Source of the DNA: Lycium barbarum
Lineage: Eukaryota; Streptophyta; Magnoliopsida; Solanales; Solanaceae
NCBI RefSeq assembly: GCF_019175385.1
Contig: NC_083339.1
Coordinates: forward strand, 111,275,601 to 111,339,600
DNA: 64,000 nt
Direction: 5' to 3'
Part shown: positions 35,467 to 47,627 of the stretch, piece by piece
How the letters are laid out: each line of letters begins with the position of its first letter
Numbering within the stretch: position 1 is the first letter of the stretch
Made by a program: the position numbers and the translations under genes
Notes under the pieces: model-generated
The model's input: the letters and a program-made list of their open reading frames with translations, nothing else
Database searches by the model: none
Told to the model about the DNA's origin: nothing

Positions 35467-38400
35467 TGTCACGACCCAACCCCGTAGGCCGTGACTAGTG
35501 CCCGATCTGGGCACCCGAACCCATCAATCAAATATTATCTCAAATTCTATCAACTCATTCTAGTATATGGCGGAAGCCGACAAGGCTTTATTTCAAATTT
35601 ATGTAATTTCCAGAAAAATTTCGGCAGAGTTTCCTTTGTTTTACGGACTATCCAATATACCCTGCACGCAGAAAATACCAACAAAAGCCACACAAGGCTA
35701 ACCAAGCAATATATAAACATATGCGGACCAGCCGCCTCGGCGTATAGGATCGCCCAAACAACATATGCGGACCGACCGCCTCGGCGTATGGGATCGCCCA
35801 AACGACATGTACATACATCCATACAGAAAGACCCTAACCCACAAACATGTCCACAGACCTCTAAACAGACCGACAGAATCATATGACGGGACAGGGCCCC
35901 GCCGTACCCATGAACGAATATATACAAATGCACAAATAAAAAAAAAATATATACCAAAAGTATAAGCTCCGGAAAGAGAGGAGCACTCCGAATAGCAGAA
36001 AGGGCGTCCTAAACAGGTGGATCACCAGGCTGTGCGTCCGTACCTGCGGGCATGAAACGCATCCCCCGGAGAAGGGGGTCAGTACGAAATATGTACTGAG
36101 TATGCAAAGCAGAAGGTACAGAAATAAATCTGAACAATAATCGAATCAGATATATAGAAAATAATACATATAAAAAAATATCAAAATGTTTATTTCCAAA
36201 GTATAAATTATGCATAGGGCACAGGAAAATGTGGTCGCCCGCCTGTCGATGGCGCCACAACACAGCATAACACCAGAAAGTTTCAAATCTCCGAATCCCC
36301 GTCACACATCACAACACAGCATAACGCCAAACACAGCATAACGCCAAACATAAGTGGAACCCGGCCCTCGAGCGAGGAGCACGGTGAACCATAATCACAG
36401 CATAACACCGGAATGTATCACAAAGCGCACGACAACAGAACCGGCCTGGGAACCGGCGAACGATATCATAGGGCACGAGCGGAGTAGTGAGGAATCATAT
36501 GCATAAAATCATCATCATAAATCCAAAAGATAAGTAAAATAGTCATATTTGAAATCGGAACAATAATTACAACATTTTCTTCCCAAAGTTACCGAAATTA
36601 CCTAAAGGGCGTCGCGGGACCCACGGACGAGTATAGGCCCGAACTGAGCCCGCCTATGAAAAACATACTCATTTTATATCATACAAACTCCTACGAAAAT
36701 TTCAAAGCAATCCGAGTTTTTCTGAGGAAATTATGAGCGTTTGAAGTTTTGGAATCGCTAAAGAATGAACTTTAAAACAAAAATCAGCTTTCATGTAATC
36801 TTTACAAATTATGGATGCCAAGAACATAAGGATCAATGTTTTGCCATGACAAGGCAAGGATGCCAAAGAACAAATGCGATTCATAAACATGCTCGGATTG
36901 TGAGAATAGAGTTTCCTCGAGGCTTATATCATAGCCTATTTTAACTAAGGCATGCCGAAGAAGGAAGATTACTTTACATACCTCAAACGCTCTCCAATAC
37001 GATCCAAACTCAAGCTAAATCCAACCTATGATTCGGGCTGCCCACGATCTATAAACAAGCCATAAAATGCTAAACATTTGCTAAAGACTTTTTGGGCATT
37101 AAATTCCAATTTCGCCCTTAATTCTACAGAACTTCGGGCAGCATTTCCCCTGTAAATAGGCTACCCCGAGAACTTAACTCGCTCAAAATCAACAACAACA
37201 ACCACAATAACCAACCTAGTAACATTGACAACCAATCCGAAAAGCAAAATAATAATAGTAGCTCTCTTTTACGCCATTCGACAACTTCCCAATTATTAAA
37301 TTCCATGGCTTACTTTAAAGCCACAATATCGTTCGTACATTTTATTATTAACCCAAACCCATACTAACAACATTCAAGAACATTCTAAACAATTCACATA
37401 ATAATTCCAACAACCCACAATTTTTTTTTCCTTTTTTTTTTTTGCGTCACAATCCACAATATAACGATGTCATTTTCATAAAATGTACAATTCATGTCAA
37501 ATGCACGACCAGCCTCAAAACAGCCCGCAACAATTCACCATATCACTTTGGGACATTAAACTTTCATTTCTAAACTAGAAGTCATCACAACAACCATTAA
37601 AACGCTAAGCGACATTAGTGTGTTCTTTGGCATATAGCATGACCCATATTCATCTATCACTACACATATACATATATTGATGATTCTTAGCCATCCTACA
37701 CACTACAACAATTTAACATGCTACAAGGAATTTATTCAACAACCCAATCACAATACCCATTTACACGGCTAGCACACCCATCACACAACCCACTTCCAAT
37801 CATACTATATTTCACGATTTCCAACCACTATAAGATACTACAACATGAATATAACCTTCATAACACAAGAACATAATGAATGCTTACCTTCCTTCTTCAA
37901 CTTTCCAATAGCCTAGGGTTTCCAAAAGATGAAAATAATGGGTTGATCGCTCCAACGATGCTTCCACGCTACTTAGGGACCTCAATATAGTGGGTTTACA
38001 TCAATGGAATAATTTTAGAGGAGCTAAAAAGAGGGGATGATTTTTGGCCTTCTTGTCCGTGAGCTTCAATGGAGGGAGCTTCTTTCTCTTTTTTTTTTTT
38101 TTTTTTTTTTGTTCAAGTGGAGAATGAAGTAAATGAATTGTGGTCATCTTTTTATCACTTAATGAATTGCACAATTGTCCCTTGGCCCACATTAAAGAGT
38201 TGTTCCACTCAAAAGATGACACAAATTGTGTGGGCACCACAATCCACTATGCTCGGCCCACATGGAATTTGTGGATGATTTTCCACTTCCAATTTATCAC
38301 CTTTTGGTCCCAAATTTTTCCTAATTGACCCATACCAATAAATTCATGCACAACTTATATCTCAAAATAAAATCGAAGGTTAAGAATCCCGACTTTGTAT

Positions 38401-38476
38401 TCCGAAAAAAATTTGTCCTTAGCTTATCATAAATAAATCCGGATTATTCCACTGTACAAAAATACGGGTTCTAACA
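35467..38476 (-). repeat. 5' LTR of C (plus-strand right copy)
   Basis: 3010 bp, near-identical to 27263-30272. The poly-T tract at 38090-38110 is a few bases longer than its partner at 29889-29906. Confidence 0.93.
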
Positions 38477-39735
38477 TATAGCATGTTAAGCGTGTCTCAA
38501 ATCTGTGACAGAGGAAATGAAGTCAAGTTCTTGTCTTGCTCCTGCACAATCACAAGTCTCAAAACTGGTGAAGTGGTTCTGGCTTCCAGGAGATTCAAAA
38601 ATGTATGTCACAGACTTTCTCTCCCAAGACGGAAGTGATTTGACATGTCTGAGTGCGATTGAGAAAGATCCTGAGCTCTGGTATAGACGACTGGGGCATG
38701 CGAGTTTTTCGTTATTAAACAAACTTGTTGTGAAAGAACTGGTTCGTGGATTACCAAAGGCAAAGTTTAAGGATCAAAATACTTGCGATGCTTGCATAAG
38801 AGGGAAGCAGGTGAGATCTTCCTTTAAACCCAAGAAAGATGTAAGTACCTCGAGGCCCCTTGAACTTCTTCATATGGATCTCTGCGGACCAATGAGAATA
38901 CCCAGCAGAGGGGGAAAGAAATATATGTTTGTAATCGTTGATGAATACTCTAGGTTCACCTAGACCTTGTTCTTGAAAAGCAAAAATGAAACATTTCCTG
39001 TGTTTCACGCCTTTGTTAAGTAGATCCAAGTAAAGCTTGGGACCCTTGTCGCGAGCATTAGAACTGATCATGGGACTGAATTTGATAATGCTCAGCTCGA
39101 TGATTTCTGTACTAAAATGGCATCAGTCACAATTTTTATGCCCCTAGAACACCTCAACAAAATGGTGTTGTGGAGCGAAAAAAAAAACTCTTGAAGATAT
39201 GGCAAGAACAATGTTAATAGCCAGTGGGGTGTCCAAAATTTTCTGAGCTGAAGCCGTGAACACTTCTTGTCATGTAATAAACAGATGCATGATCAGGTCT
39301 CTACTTGAAAAAACTCCATACGAGCTGTTAAATGGAAAAAAACCCAAGTTGACTTACTTAAGAGCTTTTGACTGCAAATGCTTTGTACTCAAAAATGGCA
39401 AGGAATCTCTGAGAAAATTTGATGTCAAAAGTGATGAGGGTATCTTCCTCGGGTACTCTTCTCATAGCAAAGCATACAAATTCTACAACAAAAGGACACA
39501 AACTGGGGAGGAAAGTGTGCATGTAATTTTCGATGAGTCTAACTTTCAAGGGGATATCAGGGTTCCACATGATGAAGAGGAAGATGGAGTTTTCCCAAAA
39601 GTTCCAGATGAAGACATTGAAATCTCTAATGGGAAGACTGAGCTGATGAATCAAATCAAACCAGTCAATGAAGAAAATGTTGATAATTCTCTAGAGGAAG
39701 TAGAGGACCTGCCTCTCAGATCACTACCCTAGAGG
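38477..39735 (+). pseudogene. pol: Integrase region of S, degenerate
   Basis: Resumes after C with SMLSVSQICDRGNEVKFLS; frameshift near 38595. GAG-pre-integrase/zinc module: ELWYRRLGHASFSLLNKLV and CDACIRGKQVRSSF (38670-38830). Core: LHMDLCGPM and VDEYSRFT-stop (38870-38963), RTDHGTEFDN (about 39061-39090), then frameshifts around 39145-39190 before the glutamate helix. The open frame 39256-39732 carries the C-terminal part (MIRSLLEKTPYELLNGKKP, LTYLRAFDCKCFVL) and the acidic linker. Closest in style to the SIRE/Maximus group. Confidence 0.85.
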
Positions 39736-39980
39736 TTGTGCATAGAGTGATAGATGTTGTATCAGGAACTCCGGAAGATGATCAAGAAAGTGGTGGAAAT
39801 GGATCAATGGATGCTAACAATGGATCCAACAATGAAGAAGTTGGTCTATCTACTCCTGCTGTTCAAACATCCACCTGGAAACTCTGAGGATCTCACCCTC
39901 TTCACAATGTAATTACTCCTCTAAACTCAAGCATTCAAACCAGATCTAAGGCAAGAAATCTATTTACCTTTTCAGCATTT
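39736..39980 (+). pseudogene. Integrase-RT linker of S
   Basis: The linker runs out of frame after a TAG at about 39730-39732, then regains the RT frame near 39920-39980 ([20 protein letters not shown]). Low-complexity, acidic and Ser-rich, as expected for this part of copia pol. Confidence 0.6.
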
Positions 39981-40744
39981 TTGTCTCAAATTGAGCCTAA
40001 GAACATCAAAGAAGCCTTAAAGGATGCCGACTGGATAGCTGCTATGCAAGAAAAGCTTCATCAATTTGAAAGAAACAAAGTATGGCACCCGGTCCCTCGA
40101 CCATCGGATAGAACTATGATAGGCACCAGATGGGTGTTTCGTAACAAGCTTGATAAGCTTGGGAATACCACCAGAAACAAGGCAAGACTAGTAGTTCAAG
40201 GCTACAATCAAGAAGAAGGAATAGACTATGATGAGACGTTTGCTCCCGTGGCCAGAATGAAGGCAATCAGGATTCTTATAGCTTTTGTATCCCATATGGA
40301 ATTCAAGCTATTCCAAATGGATGTCAAGAGTGCCTTTCTAAATGGGTATTTAAAGGAAGAAGTGTTTGTCAAGCAACCTCCTGGCTTCGAAAATCATGAA
40401 CATCCAGAACATGTGTTCAAACTTGATAAAGCTTTATATGGTTTGAAACAAGCCCCTCGAGCTTGGTATGAAATATTGTCAAAAAATTTGCTTGAAAATG
40501 GTTTCACCAGAGGAAAGATTGACAATACTCTATTCCTGAAGAACAAAGGAAGAAGTCTGTTAATTGTACAAGTGTATGTCGATGACATCATCTTTGGAGC
40601 CATAAATGATTCATTGTGTGAGGACTTTGCAAAGCTTATGGGAAGTGAATTCGAGATGAGCATGATGGGTGAGCTGAACTTCTTTCTTGGTTTGCAAGTA
40701 AAGCAGACCCCAAAAGGTTCTATGATCAGTCAACAGAAGTACAT
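39981..40744 (+). pseudogene. pol: Reverse transcriptase of S, open but cut by solo LTR D
   Basis: Stop-free [74 protein letters not shown] and the catalytic YVDDIIFG (about 40576-40599), then [15 protein letters not shown]. At QQKYI the sequence runs into D at 40745; the remaining codons to 40784 belong to D. The frame continues after D at 46848. This is the best-preserved coding block of S, but it lacks its C-terminus in place. Confidence 0.9.
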
Positions 40745-41248
40745 TGTTGACACCCAATTTTGGCCCTCCACATTTTTAAATTAACTAGTCAACTTCTTAA
40801 ATTTCAAACAAAGAAAAATAAGTATTTATAAAAAGTCAAAATATTTTCTAAAAGTGCTTTCTATGTTATATTGTCATTTCATTTGGCAAAATATTCTAAT
40901 ATATATGATATATATTTTACATATAATTTTAAGTATTAATTATGTTCAAAATGAGTGTTTAATCTAGTACTTACTTCAAATTGTCTATTTAAAGCGATTT
41001 ACGGCTTAATTACTACAATTAATCTATTTTCGCAAATAAATATTTTTACTTTGTTAAGTTAAGAAGCTTGATTAATTAATCGATTAGTAATTCGTCTCAA
41101 TTTTACTTCAATTGGGTTTAATCTAAAAAATCGGTTTGGTTTTAGTTGTAATTTCAAACAAAAAGGCTACTTCTTTAACTATAAGTTGATCATCCTTTTA
41201 ATTAGCTACCTTTTAGACAACTTTAGCCAAACCAGCCCCCAATTATTC

Positions 41249-41556
41249 CTTTTTTTTTTTTTTTTTTGTTTTTTGCGCGGACTGCCCTTCATTTGGGGTG
41301 GTCTTTAATTTTTGCCCTTCAAATTGGTAATCTTTAATTTATAACCCTCGCCTAACTCCCTGAGGTTGTGGGTTCGAACCCCAGCTGAGGTAAAAAAAAA
41401 AAAAAAAAATCGCTAGGCAGAATTTTACAAATCTGCCCAGCAAAATTCTGCCTATAAAGTATAAATTCTGCCTGAAGGGTAAAATTTAAAGATCACCATT
41501 TGGAGGGGTAAAAATTAAAGACCACCCCAGTGAAGGGTAATCCTGCCAATTGCGCC
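41249..41556. mobile_element. Inverted-repeat element with internal Pol III B-box-like palindrome
   Basis: Flanked by AATTATTC on both sides (41241-41248 and 41557-41564). Imperfect inverted repeats of about 75 bp face each other (left GGGGTGGTCTTTAATTTTTGCCC, which in the right arm appears as its reverse complement, e.g. AAATTAAAGACCACCCC). A T-run opens the left end. Between the arms is GTGGGTTCGAACCCCAG, containing the tRNA B-box consensus GGTTCGAANCC, then an A-run. Inverted repeats plus 8-bp TSD suggest a hAT-type MITE; the homopolymer and B-box recall a SINE. Confidence 0.6.
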
Positions 41557-41564
41557 AATTATTC

Positions 41565-43245
41565 TCTATCATTTCAGCCCAATATTTTCCCGGAAACCCA
41601 GACGGCCCAACGCCTAAATGACCCAGCCCACCTTATTGGTTGCTGGTATGAGTTTGTTGATCTTGTTAGTGTTTGAATCCTTTAACTCCCAATTGTTTGA
41701 GAGAATATTTGAACAGTTGAATGTTGTTTTCAAGTTATGATTCTAAAATCTAACCTCTTTAGCTAAAATGGTGTTGAAGTTATAGGAGTTCTTTAGCATG
41801 TTTTCTTTCCTTTTTCATACAGTACCGGTTAAGATGGAGGTGTCAAATTTCATCTAGAGGTCAACAAAGGCTAGAGCTTGATTATTTTCCTTTAGTTCGA
41901 AATGTAAACGCAAATTATGTGAACAGTTATCTTCCAGTTTGTTTCTCTTTTTTGCTACATGAACGAGCTAATAGTCTCCTTTGCTGCTTTAGTAATTCTG
42001 TTCATGTTCATATAGATTCTCATACTAGAATGTTAATTTCCTTTGTTGTGAGGTCTTTGCATGTTCAAAGTATGGATTAGTTTTCTGGTTTGGTTTTGAG
42101 GTCACATGAATCAGTAAAAATCACCTTCGTAGGTTAAGTCTCTGTTTCTTCTTATGTTTATGCCTGAGTGTTATTTAAAGCATGTGGTTTATCCTAAAAG
42201 CAGTAGCCTTCCTTCTCCGTTGTTGCTATTTCTTAGTTGTGCTCTGTCCAGAATCTGGTAGGAATGTTTTGATTCCAATTTGTGAGTTAAATGTTCATTT
42301 CTAGTTTGATATGGAGTTAATTTTAGTTTCCCCTCACTGTCGTGTTTTCAATCAATGAGTTTTCCCTTTAAAACATGTTTTTGAGCTCAAAACTCTCTCT
42401 TACCTTGACTAAATGAGTTAAACAACTAGTGGTTATTTCCTAAATATGTTGAGTTCAAATGATTTTCCAAATAGTCTAAATGCTTTTAAAGAACCAAGAA
42501 TGCCGATTGTTAAGTCTCTTTTTACTAACGCAGTACAAATCCTTGAGATTCCATGAATAAGTTCAGTTATGTCATATGATCTGTTTACATTCTGTGGGGT
42601 CTAAAGCTTTTAAAAGCATTTAGTTTGGCCAGGTATTTTAGACCCTCAAGTTTCAAGTTTGGAAGCAAATGTTGTTCAAAAGTCTCTTTTGTGTCCAGAA
42701 AGAGACATGTCATTAGTATCATGTTTTACCCACTTTGATCTTTTGAGTCATGTATTCGTGGTTAGGATATCCCTGTTTAAATCTCGTTAGATCCAGTAAA
42801 GAGACGCTAAACCTCCTTATATCCTCGTGTTTATTCTGAAGTTCAAATGTTTTTCTTGAAAACATTCAACTGATTTGCTTTTCCTCCTGTCAAAAATGAA
42901 GTTCCTGTTGAACTTGGGTGTAGTTATGAATAGATTCATGTTTTTTTTTTTCTTAAATTAGTGATGGATTCAGTTTCTGTGAAACTTCTATTAAGCTTTT
43001 TGTTAAATGTGGATTCAGTTTCTGTTAAGATTCGTAATGGGAACTCTGAAAGGCCTGCATAGTTTAAAATCATTGCTTTCTCTTGATTCAAGTTTCCTCT
43101 GTGTTTCCTCTTAAGATGTGTAGAGTTTGCATGAACTAGGTTCGTTTGACTCCATGTTTAGAAGAATATTTATAGGTGTGTGTATGAACTATTTTGAGAC
43201 TACTTAATCATATTAATAGATCACTAATCCTTTCCTCATATTTTT
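41565..43245 (+). other. Body of solo LTR D, non-coding
   Basis: AT-rich LTR sequence with no ORF of substance; it resembles element E in composition and has scattered similar phrases. Nothing else seen. Confidence 0.55.
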
Positions 43246-43950
43246 GGGAAAAGGACACTGTGTGTCCAATGGCCCAAATAATGTCACATTTGGCCAATAT
43301 TTGGGCCTAATACCCCCAGGAGTTCGCTCGGAACAAAATAATGCCAAGGCTGGCCGGCCCAGCGCTTTAAAAAAAAAAAGTCAGACTTTTTATGGCGACT
43401 AAAAGTCTGCTACAGAAAAATCAAGCTTATTAGTGGCAATTAAAATTGTCGCCACTAAAGGTTAAATATCTCAAAACATGTATAATATGTGTATATTTAG
43501 TAAGAAATATCTCAAAATATGTATAATATGTGTATATTTAGTAGTATATACAAGAATGATACAGTTTATATACATATGCTGGAATGATATATACACTTTA
43601 TATACAAGAATAATACAATTTATATACATATGCTGGAATTAATTATACATTTATTATACATAAATTATATGTTAATTATACATTTATTATACACATATTA
43701 TACAATAATGATATGATATTTTTTTTTTACATAAACAATAGTGATGCATATTATATACCACAATGATGCAGTTTCTATGATACATCTTTTATACGTATGA
43801 TACACTTTCTATACAAGACCGATACAGTTTATATACACATGCTGAAATTATATATACACTTTCTATACAAAAATGATATATTTTTTTATTCTATAGTACA
43901 CATTATATACACAAATGATACATATTATATACAAAAATGATACATACCTT

Positions 43951-44138
43951 AGGGGTCGTTTGGTACGATGGATAAGCAAAAATAGCCCTGGGATAAAAAT
44001 TTAGTACCGCCTTATCACACGTTTGGTTGGGATAAAATCGTGGGATAACTAATCCCGCGATAAGTTATCCCGGGATTGTAGTGTTTTTTTTATCCTACAT
44101 TGAGGGGGGATAACTTTTTCCCCAACCAAACGAGCCCT
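43951..44138. mobile_element. Tourist-like MITE, 188 bp
   Basis: Termini AGGGGTCGTTTGGT and the reverse complement ACCAAACGAGCCCT, with internal palindromic GGGATAA/TTATCCC segments. The flanking TSD is imperfect (TTA/TCA overlapping the ends). Confidence 0.7.
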
Positions 44139-44279
44139 CAGTGATTCATATTTTATACAGTTTTTATACATTACAGATAGGTACTGATACATATTTTTAT
44201 ACACAAATCATACATATTATATACAAAAATCGCCTCAGAGTTTTTTTGGGATATTTCTTACTAAATATACACATATCAA

Positions 44280-45099
44280 TAGGGGTGGGCGTTCGGTATT
44301 CGGTTCGGTATTTTCAAAATTCGGGTTCGGTAATTCGGTAATCGGTAATTGAAAGTAGATACCAAATACCGACCTTTTAAACTTCGATTCGATAATTCGG
44401 TAATCCGTAAATCAAACTTCGGTTCGGTACGGTATTCGGTAATACCATATTGAAGTCGAAGTCCATTGTATTAAAAATGATTTCATTGTCAAGATACATG
44501 CAGATGTGGGTCAAAATTTAATTATCCTTTTCACCTTTGTGTACAACGGTTCATACAGCCTCCGGTATTTAGCCTCACGTGCCTTCTCCTCCAAAAACTT
44601 ATCTTGCAGTTCATCATGTTGACCGTACAAAGAGAAAATTCTGTCAAGCTCTCTTCTACCTTTTGTAATAGCAATTAAGATATATCATATTGGAAGCTTC
44701 AATACAGCCAACGTAATGAGAAATGCAAATCCTAGAACTCAAAGGTGTGAAAAGGGGAACTTACAACAGGTAAATTAATCATTAGAATGAGAAATTATTC
44801 ATTTACAAACACAGTTACTAGTCATGCCAGTTAAATATCATTTTGTTGGGATCGGTATTACCGAATACGCATGGGTTGAAGCAGAACTCAATCACTGATG
44901 GGTATATTAATTTAATGGGCCTTTTATTTATTTCGGTATTCAGTATTACCGAATTACCGAACGATATTATTATCTAAAGCCGAATACCGAAACCGAAATA
45001 TCGTATTTTTAATTTTATTCTCGAAAATCGAATACCAAAATACTGAAATCCCCGGTTCGGTTCGGTAATTCGATTTTCGGTATTTTAAGCCCAGCCCTA
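44280..45099. mobile_element. hAT-type MITE, 820 bp, with TTCGGTA-rich ends
   Basis: Starts TAGGGGTGGGCG and ends CCCAGCCCTA, with long CGGTATTCGGTTCGG-type inverted repeats. The 8-bp TSD is CATATCAA (44272-44279) against CATATCAT (45100-45107). No transposase frame; the middle (44480-44830) is unrelated non-coding DNA. Confidence 0.8.
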
Positions 45100-45419
45100 C
45101 ATATCATACATGTTTTGGGATATTTAATCTTTAGTGGCGACTTTTTTAATTGCCACTAAAAAACCTGATTTTTCTGTAGCAGGCCTTTAGTGGCGACTTT
45201 TAGTCTCTACAAAAAGTCTGACTTTTGTTTAAAAAAAAAAAACGCTTGGGCTGTTGGACTGGCCAATCTTTAGTGGCGACTTTTAGTTGTCACAAAAGGA
45301 TTGCTACAGGTTTTGGCTACCTGATGGGAATTGTTTATGGGCTAATTTTTGGGTTTGGAAATAGATGGGCCAGCGTGTGGGATTATTTATGGCCCAACGG
45401 CCATTTGTGTCTTTTTCCC

Positions 45420-46471
45420 TATATTTTATGCATGGACTTTCCTCAGCGCGTCCAATGGACTCATCTTTCTTCATCATATTCTATGTTACCCAACATAATA
45501 TCGATTTCGAGTCGGCCTGATTGAGCCCCAGAAAAGCGTGCCAGCAGCCCATTAGCTTCAAACAGTAGCGCAGCAGATTGGAGAAGTTGAATTGGGCCAA
45601 CCCCAATTAGTTAACTCTTCCTTTACTCTAATCCATTTCTTTATGTATTTGTTGTTGTAAAAACTTGACTAACATTTTACTTTGTTTTACTTTTCTTAAC
45701 CCAGATGTTTACCCCAAGCAGAGTGTGAAAATTATAGTCGCTAAAACAATTAAATGGTTTCTTCTTACGATCTTGCAGTTTTAAACAAAGTTGCAAAAAA
45801 AGTTTGTAAGCAAAGTAATCTCTCTGTAAATGGTATTGAATACTAAAACAAGGATACATTTTGAGTTATCTAACTTCTAAATTTGAGGCTTAAACTCGAG
45901 AGATGTTTTCAAGTTTAATCAAAGTCACATATTTTCTTAAAAAGGAGTGTGTTGGGCTAGAGAAGCCCAAATACATTTTTAGCATAAGTTTTCAACATAA
46001 AGGGACAAGGCCCAAATTCTTATTGTTAAATAACTCAAAGATTTTTATATCTTTTGAGTTAAAAACAGATGAGTTCATTAGCGGATTAAGAAGTTGAGTT
46101 ATAATATAATTTAAAGTCTTAATAAACTGTGCATATTTTGAAGGGATTCAATCCTTCATATCTGGCCCAATTATATAATTAATTCATGAATTGAATTGAA
46201 CATATAATTGAAATGCTAAAAAAGTTTTTTTTTTTAAAAGTAAACGTTCCTCTAAAGCTCGTTTTCAAAGTAAAATATACTTCATTTTCTAATTAATTAG
46301 CCATGAATATGCCTCTTTCAATCTTATACATATGAATCTTAAGCACATTTTACAAAACAAGTTATACAATTTTTTAGCCATAAAATGTTAGATCCGTAGG
46401 TAAACCGCATTGGGCGGATTCTTAATATCGAAGTGCTTAAAACCTTCCTCGGGGGATCACCAGAACCTTTA
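45420..46471 (+). other. Right body of solo LTR D
   Basis: Non-coding LTR sequence; the short ORFs have no domain. It ends with the CCGTAGGTAAACCGCATTGG block shared with E (compare 54291-54370). Confidence 0.55.
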
Positions 46472-46682
46472 GAGCCTGTTTGGATTGGCTTATTTTAGGT
46501 GTTTTTAAACCAAAACAATTTTTAAGCACTTTTGTAGTGTTTGGGTAAAATAAAATAAGTGCTTTTCAGCACTTGTTTTTAAGCCAAAATGTCTATAATA
46601 AATCAAAATTCATAAGCTAGAATTTCTAACTTATGACTTTTGGCTTATAAGTTAAAAGTTATAAGCCAATCCAAACGGGTTC
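46472..46682. mobile_element. Tourist-like MITE, 211 bp
   Basis: Inverted repeats GAGCCTGTTTGGATTGGCTTA and TAAGCCAATCCAAACGGGTTC, TSD TTA on both sides (46469-46471 and 46683-46685). Same family as 14733-14992, to judge from the termini. Confidence 0.87.
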
Positions 46683-46847
46683 TTACCCATTCTATGGATT
46701 TTATTTAAAGGTTTTCAATAGTTAATCTTTAAATTGGTTTTCTAATTCCCATTCAATAAATTAGGTGGCGACTCTGTTTTTTTAACGATAAAAAGAGCCA
46801 AAGTTATGAGAAGATTTTATGAGTGAGCGTAAAAGCGGACCGTAACA

Positions 46848-47627
46848 TACATCAAGGAGTTGCTAAAACGTTTTGAAATAGAGAATGCCAAGCCTATCGA
46901 CACTCCGATAGCTACTGCCGCTCGACTTGATATGGATGAATCTGGTCATCCAGTAAATGAGACAATGTACAAAGGTATCATAGGATCTCTTCTGTATCTA
47001 ATAGCCAGCAGGCCTGATATAGTATTTAGTGTCGGATTATGTGCTAGATCTCAGTCAAGTCCCAAGGAATCTCACTTGAAGGCTGCCAAATGAATTCTGA
47101 GATATCTCAAGGGAACGCCAGACCTTGTCCTTTATTATCCCACAGGAGACAGCTTTGAATTGGTTGGATATGTAGATGCTGAGTGTGCTAGTTACTTGGT
47201 CACTAGAAAAAGCACATCCGTAATGGCTCATTTTCTAGGATCCCGCCTGATATCTTGGGATACGAAGAAACATAACTCAGTTTCTCTTTCAATTGTTGAA
47301 GCTGAATATGTTGCTGCTGCTTCTTGTTGTGCTCAACTGTTGTGGATCAAGCAACAACTTGAAGACTTCAGTGTTCTCACTGACTGTGTTCCTCTATTAT
47401 GTGACAATACAAGTACACTCAACATGGCAAAGAATCCATTTCATCATAAATGAACCAAACACATCGATGTCAGACATCACTTTCTAAGTGATAATGTTGA
47501 AAAAGGTTTGATACGTGTGGAGTTCTACAAGACAGAGGACTAAGTTGTTGACATCTTTACAAAAGTGTTGAGCAGAGAGCATTTTGAAAGAAATCGTTTG
47601 GAGCTGGGTTTGATCAAGCCTAACTAG
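46848..47627 (+). pseudogene. pol: RT C-terminus and RNase H of S
   Basis: Continues RT after D (IKELLKRFEIENAKPIDTPIA), then MYKGIIGSLLYLIASRPDI and RNase H: VGYVDAECASYLVTRKSTSV, AEYVAAASCCAQLLWIKQQL, DNTSTLNMAKNPFHHK, TKHIDVRHHFL and DIFTKVLSREHFERNRLEL, ending at the natural-looking stop 47625-47627. All pieces share one frame; internal stops at 47091-47093 (TGA), 47451-47453 (TGA) and 47541-47543 (TAA). The two TGAs replace residues that are normally Arg and the TAA one that is normally Gln, consistent with C-to-T changes. Confidence 0.88.

Larger units (their letters stand above)
27263..38476 (-). mobile_element. Element C: young, nearly full-coding Tekay gypsy element
   Basis: Flanked by TATAG on both sides (27258-27262 and 38477-38481). 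LTRs 27263-30272 and 35467-38476 are both 3010 bp and differ only at scattered positions (for example CAAGCTT/CAAGGCTT, a few substitutions and poly-T length). PBS, PPT and one continuous gag-pol frame are present on the minus strand. Excising C rejoins S: LKYS continues into MLSVSQICDRGNE. It is the youngest large insertion in the window by LTR similarity. Confidence 0.93.
43246..45419. mobile_element. MULE-like foldback element with two nested MITEs
   Basis: Long terminal inverted repeats: the left arm (43246 to about 43530) opens GGGAAAAGGACAC, and the right arm (about 45118-45419) closes GTGTCTTTTTCCC; both contain TTTAGTGGCGAC-type motifs. Flanks are ATATTTTT before and, one base off the repeat, ATATTTTA after, compatible with a degraded 9-bp Mutator-type TSD. 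No transposase. The loop has AT-rich imperfect tandem repeats (43490-43945, unit built on TATATACATATGCTGGAAT and ATACACTTTATATACAAGA), a Tourist-like MITE and a hAT MITE. Confidence 0.7.
40745..46847 (+). mobile_element. Element D: solo LTR of a Tat/Ogre-like gypsy element, carrying nested DNA transposons
   Basis: Starts TGTTGACACCCAATTTTGG, ends GGACCGTAACA, and is flanked by exact TACAT (40740-40744 and 46848-46852). No PBS, PPT or coding sequence intervenes, as for a solo LTR. The right part has AGGTGGCGACTCTG and a CCGTAGGTAAACCGCATTGG block, also found in element E. Of 6103 bp, about 2.7 kb are later insertions (41249-41556, 43246-45419, 46472-46682). Orientation is taken from this right-end motif, which in Tat/Ogre-type elements lies at the 3' LTR end. 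Confidence 0.78.

Noticed and set aside
41367..41384. Possible tRNA gene at GTGGGTTCGAACCCCAG
   Set aside because: Only the B-box-like T-arm sequence is present; no acceptor stem, D-arm or anticodon arm can be folded around it.
43490..43945. Centromeric or satellite array
   Set aside because: Short, irregular AT-rich repeats confined to the foldback loop.
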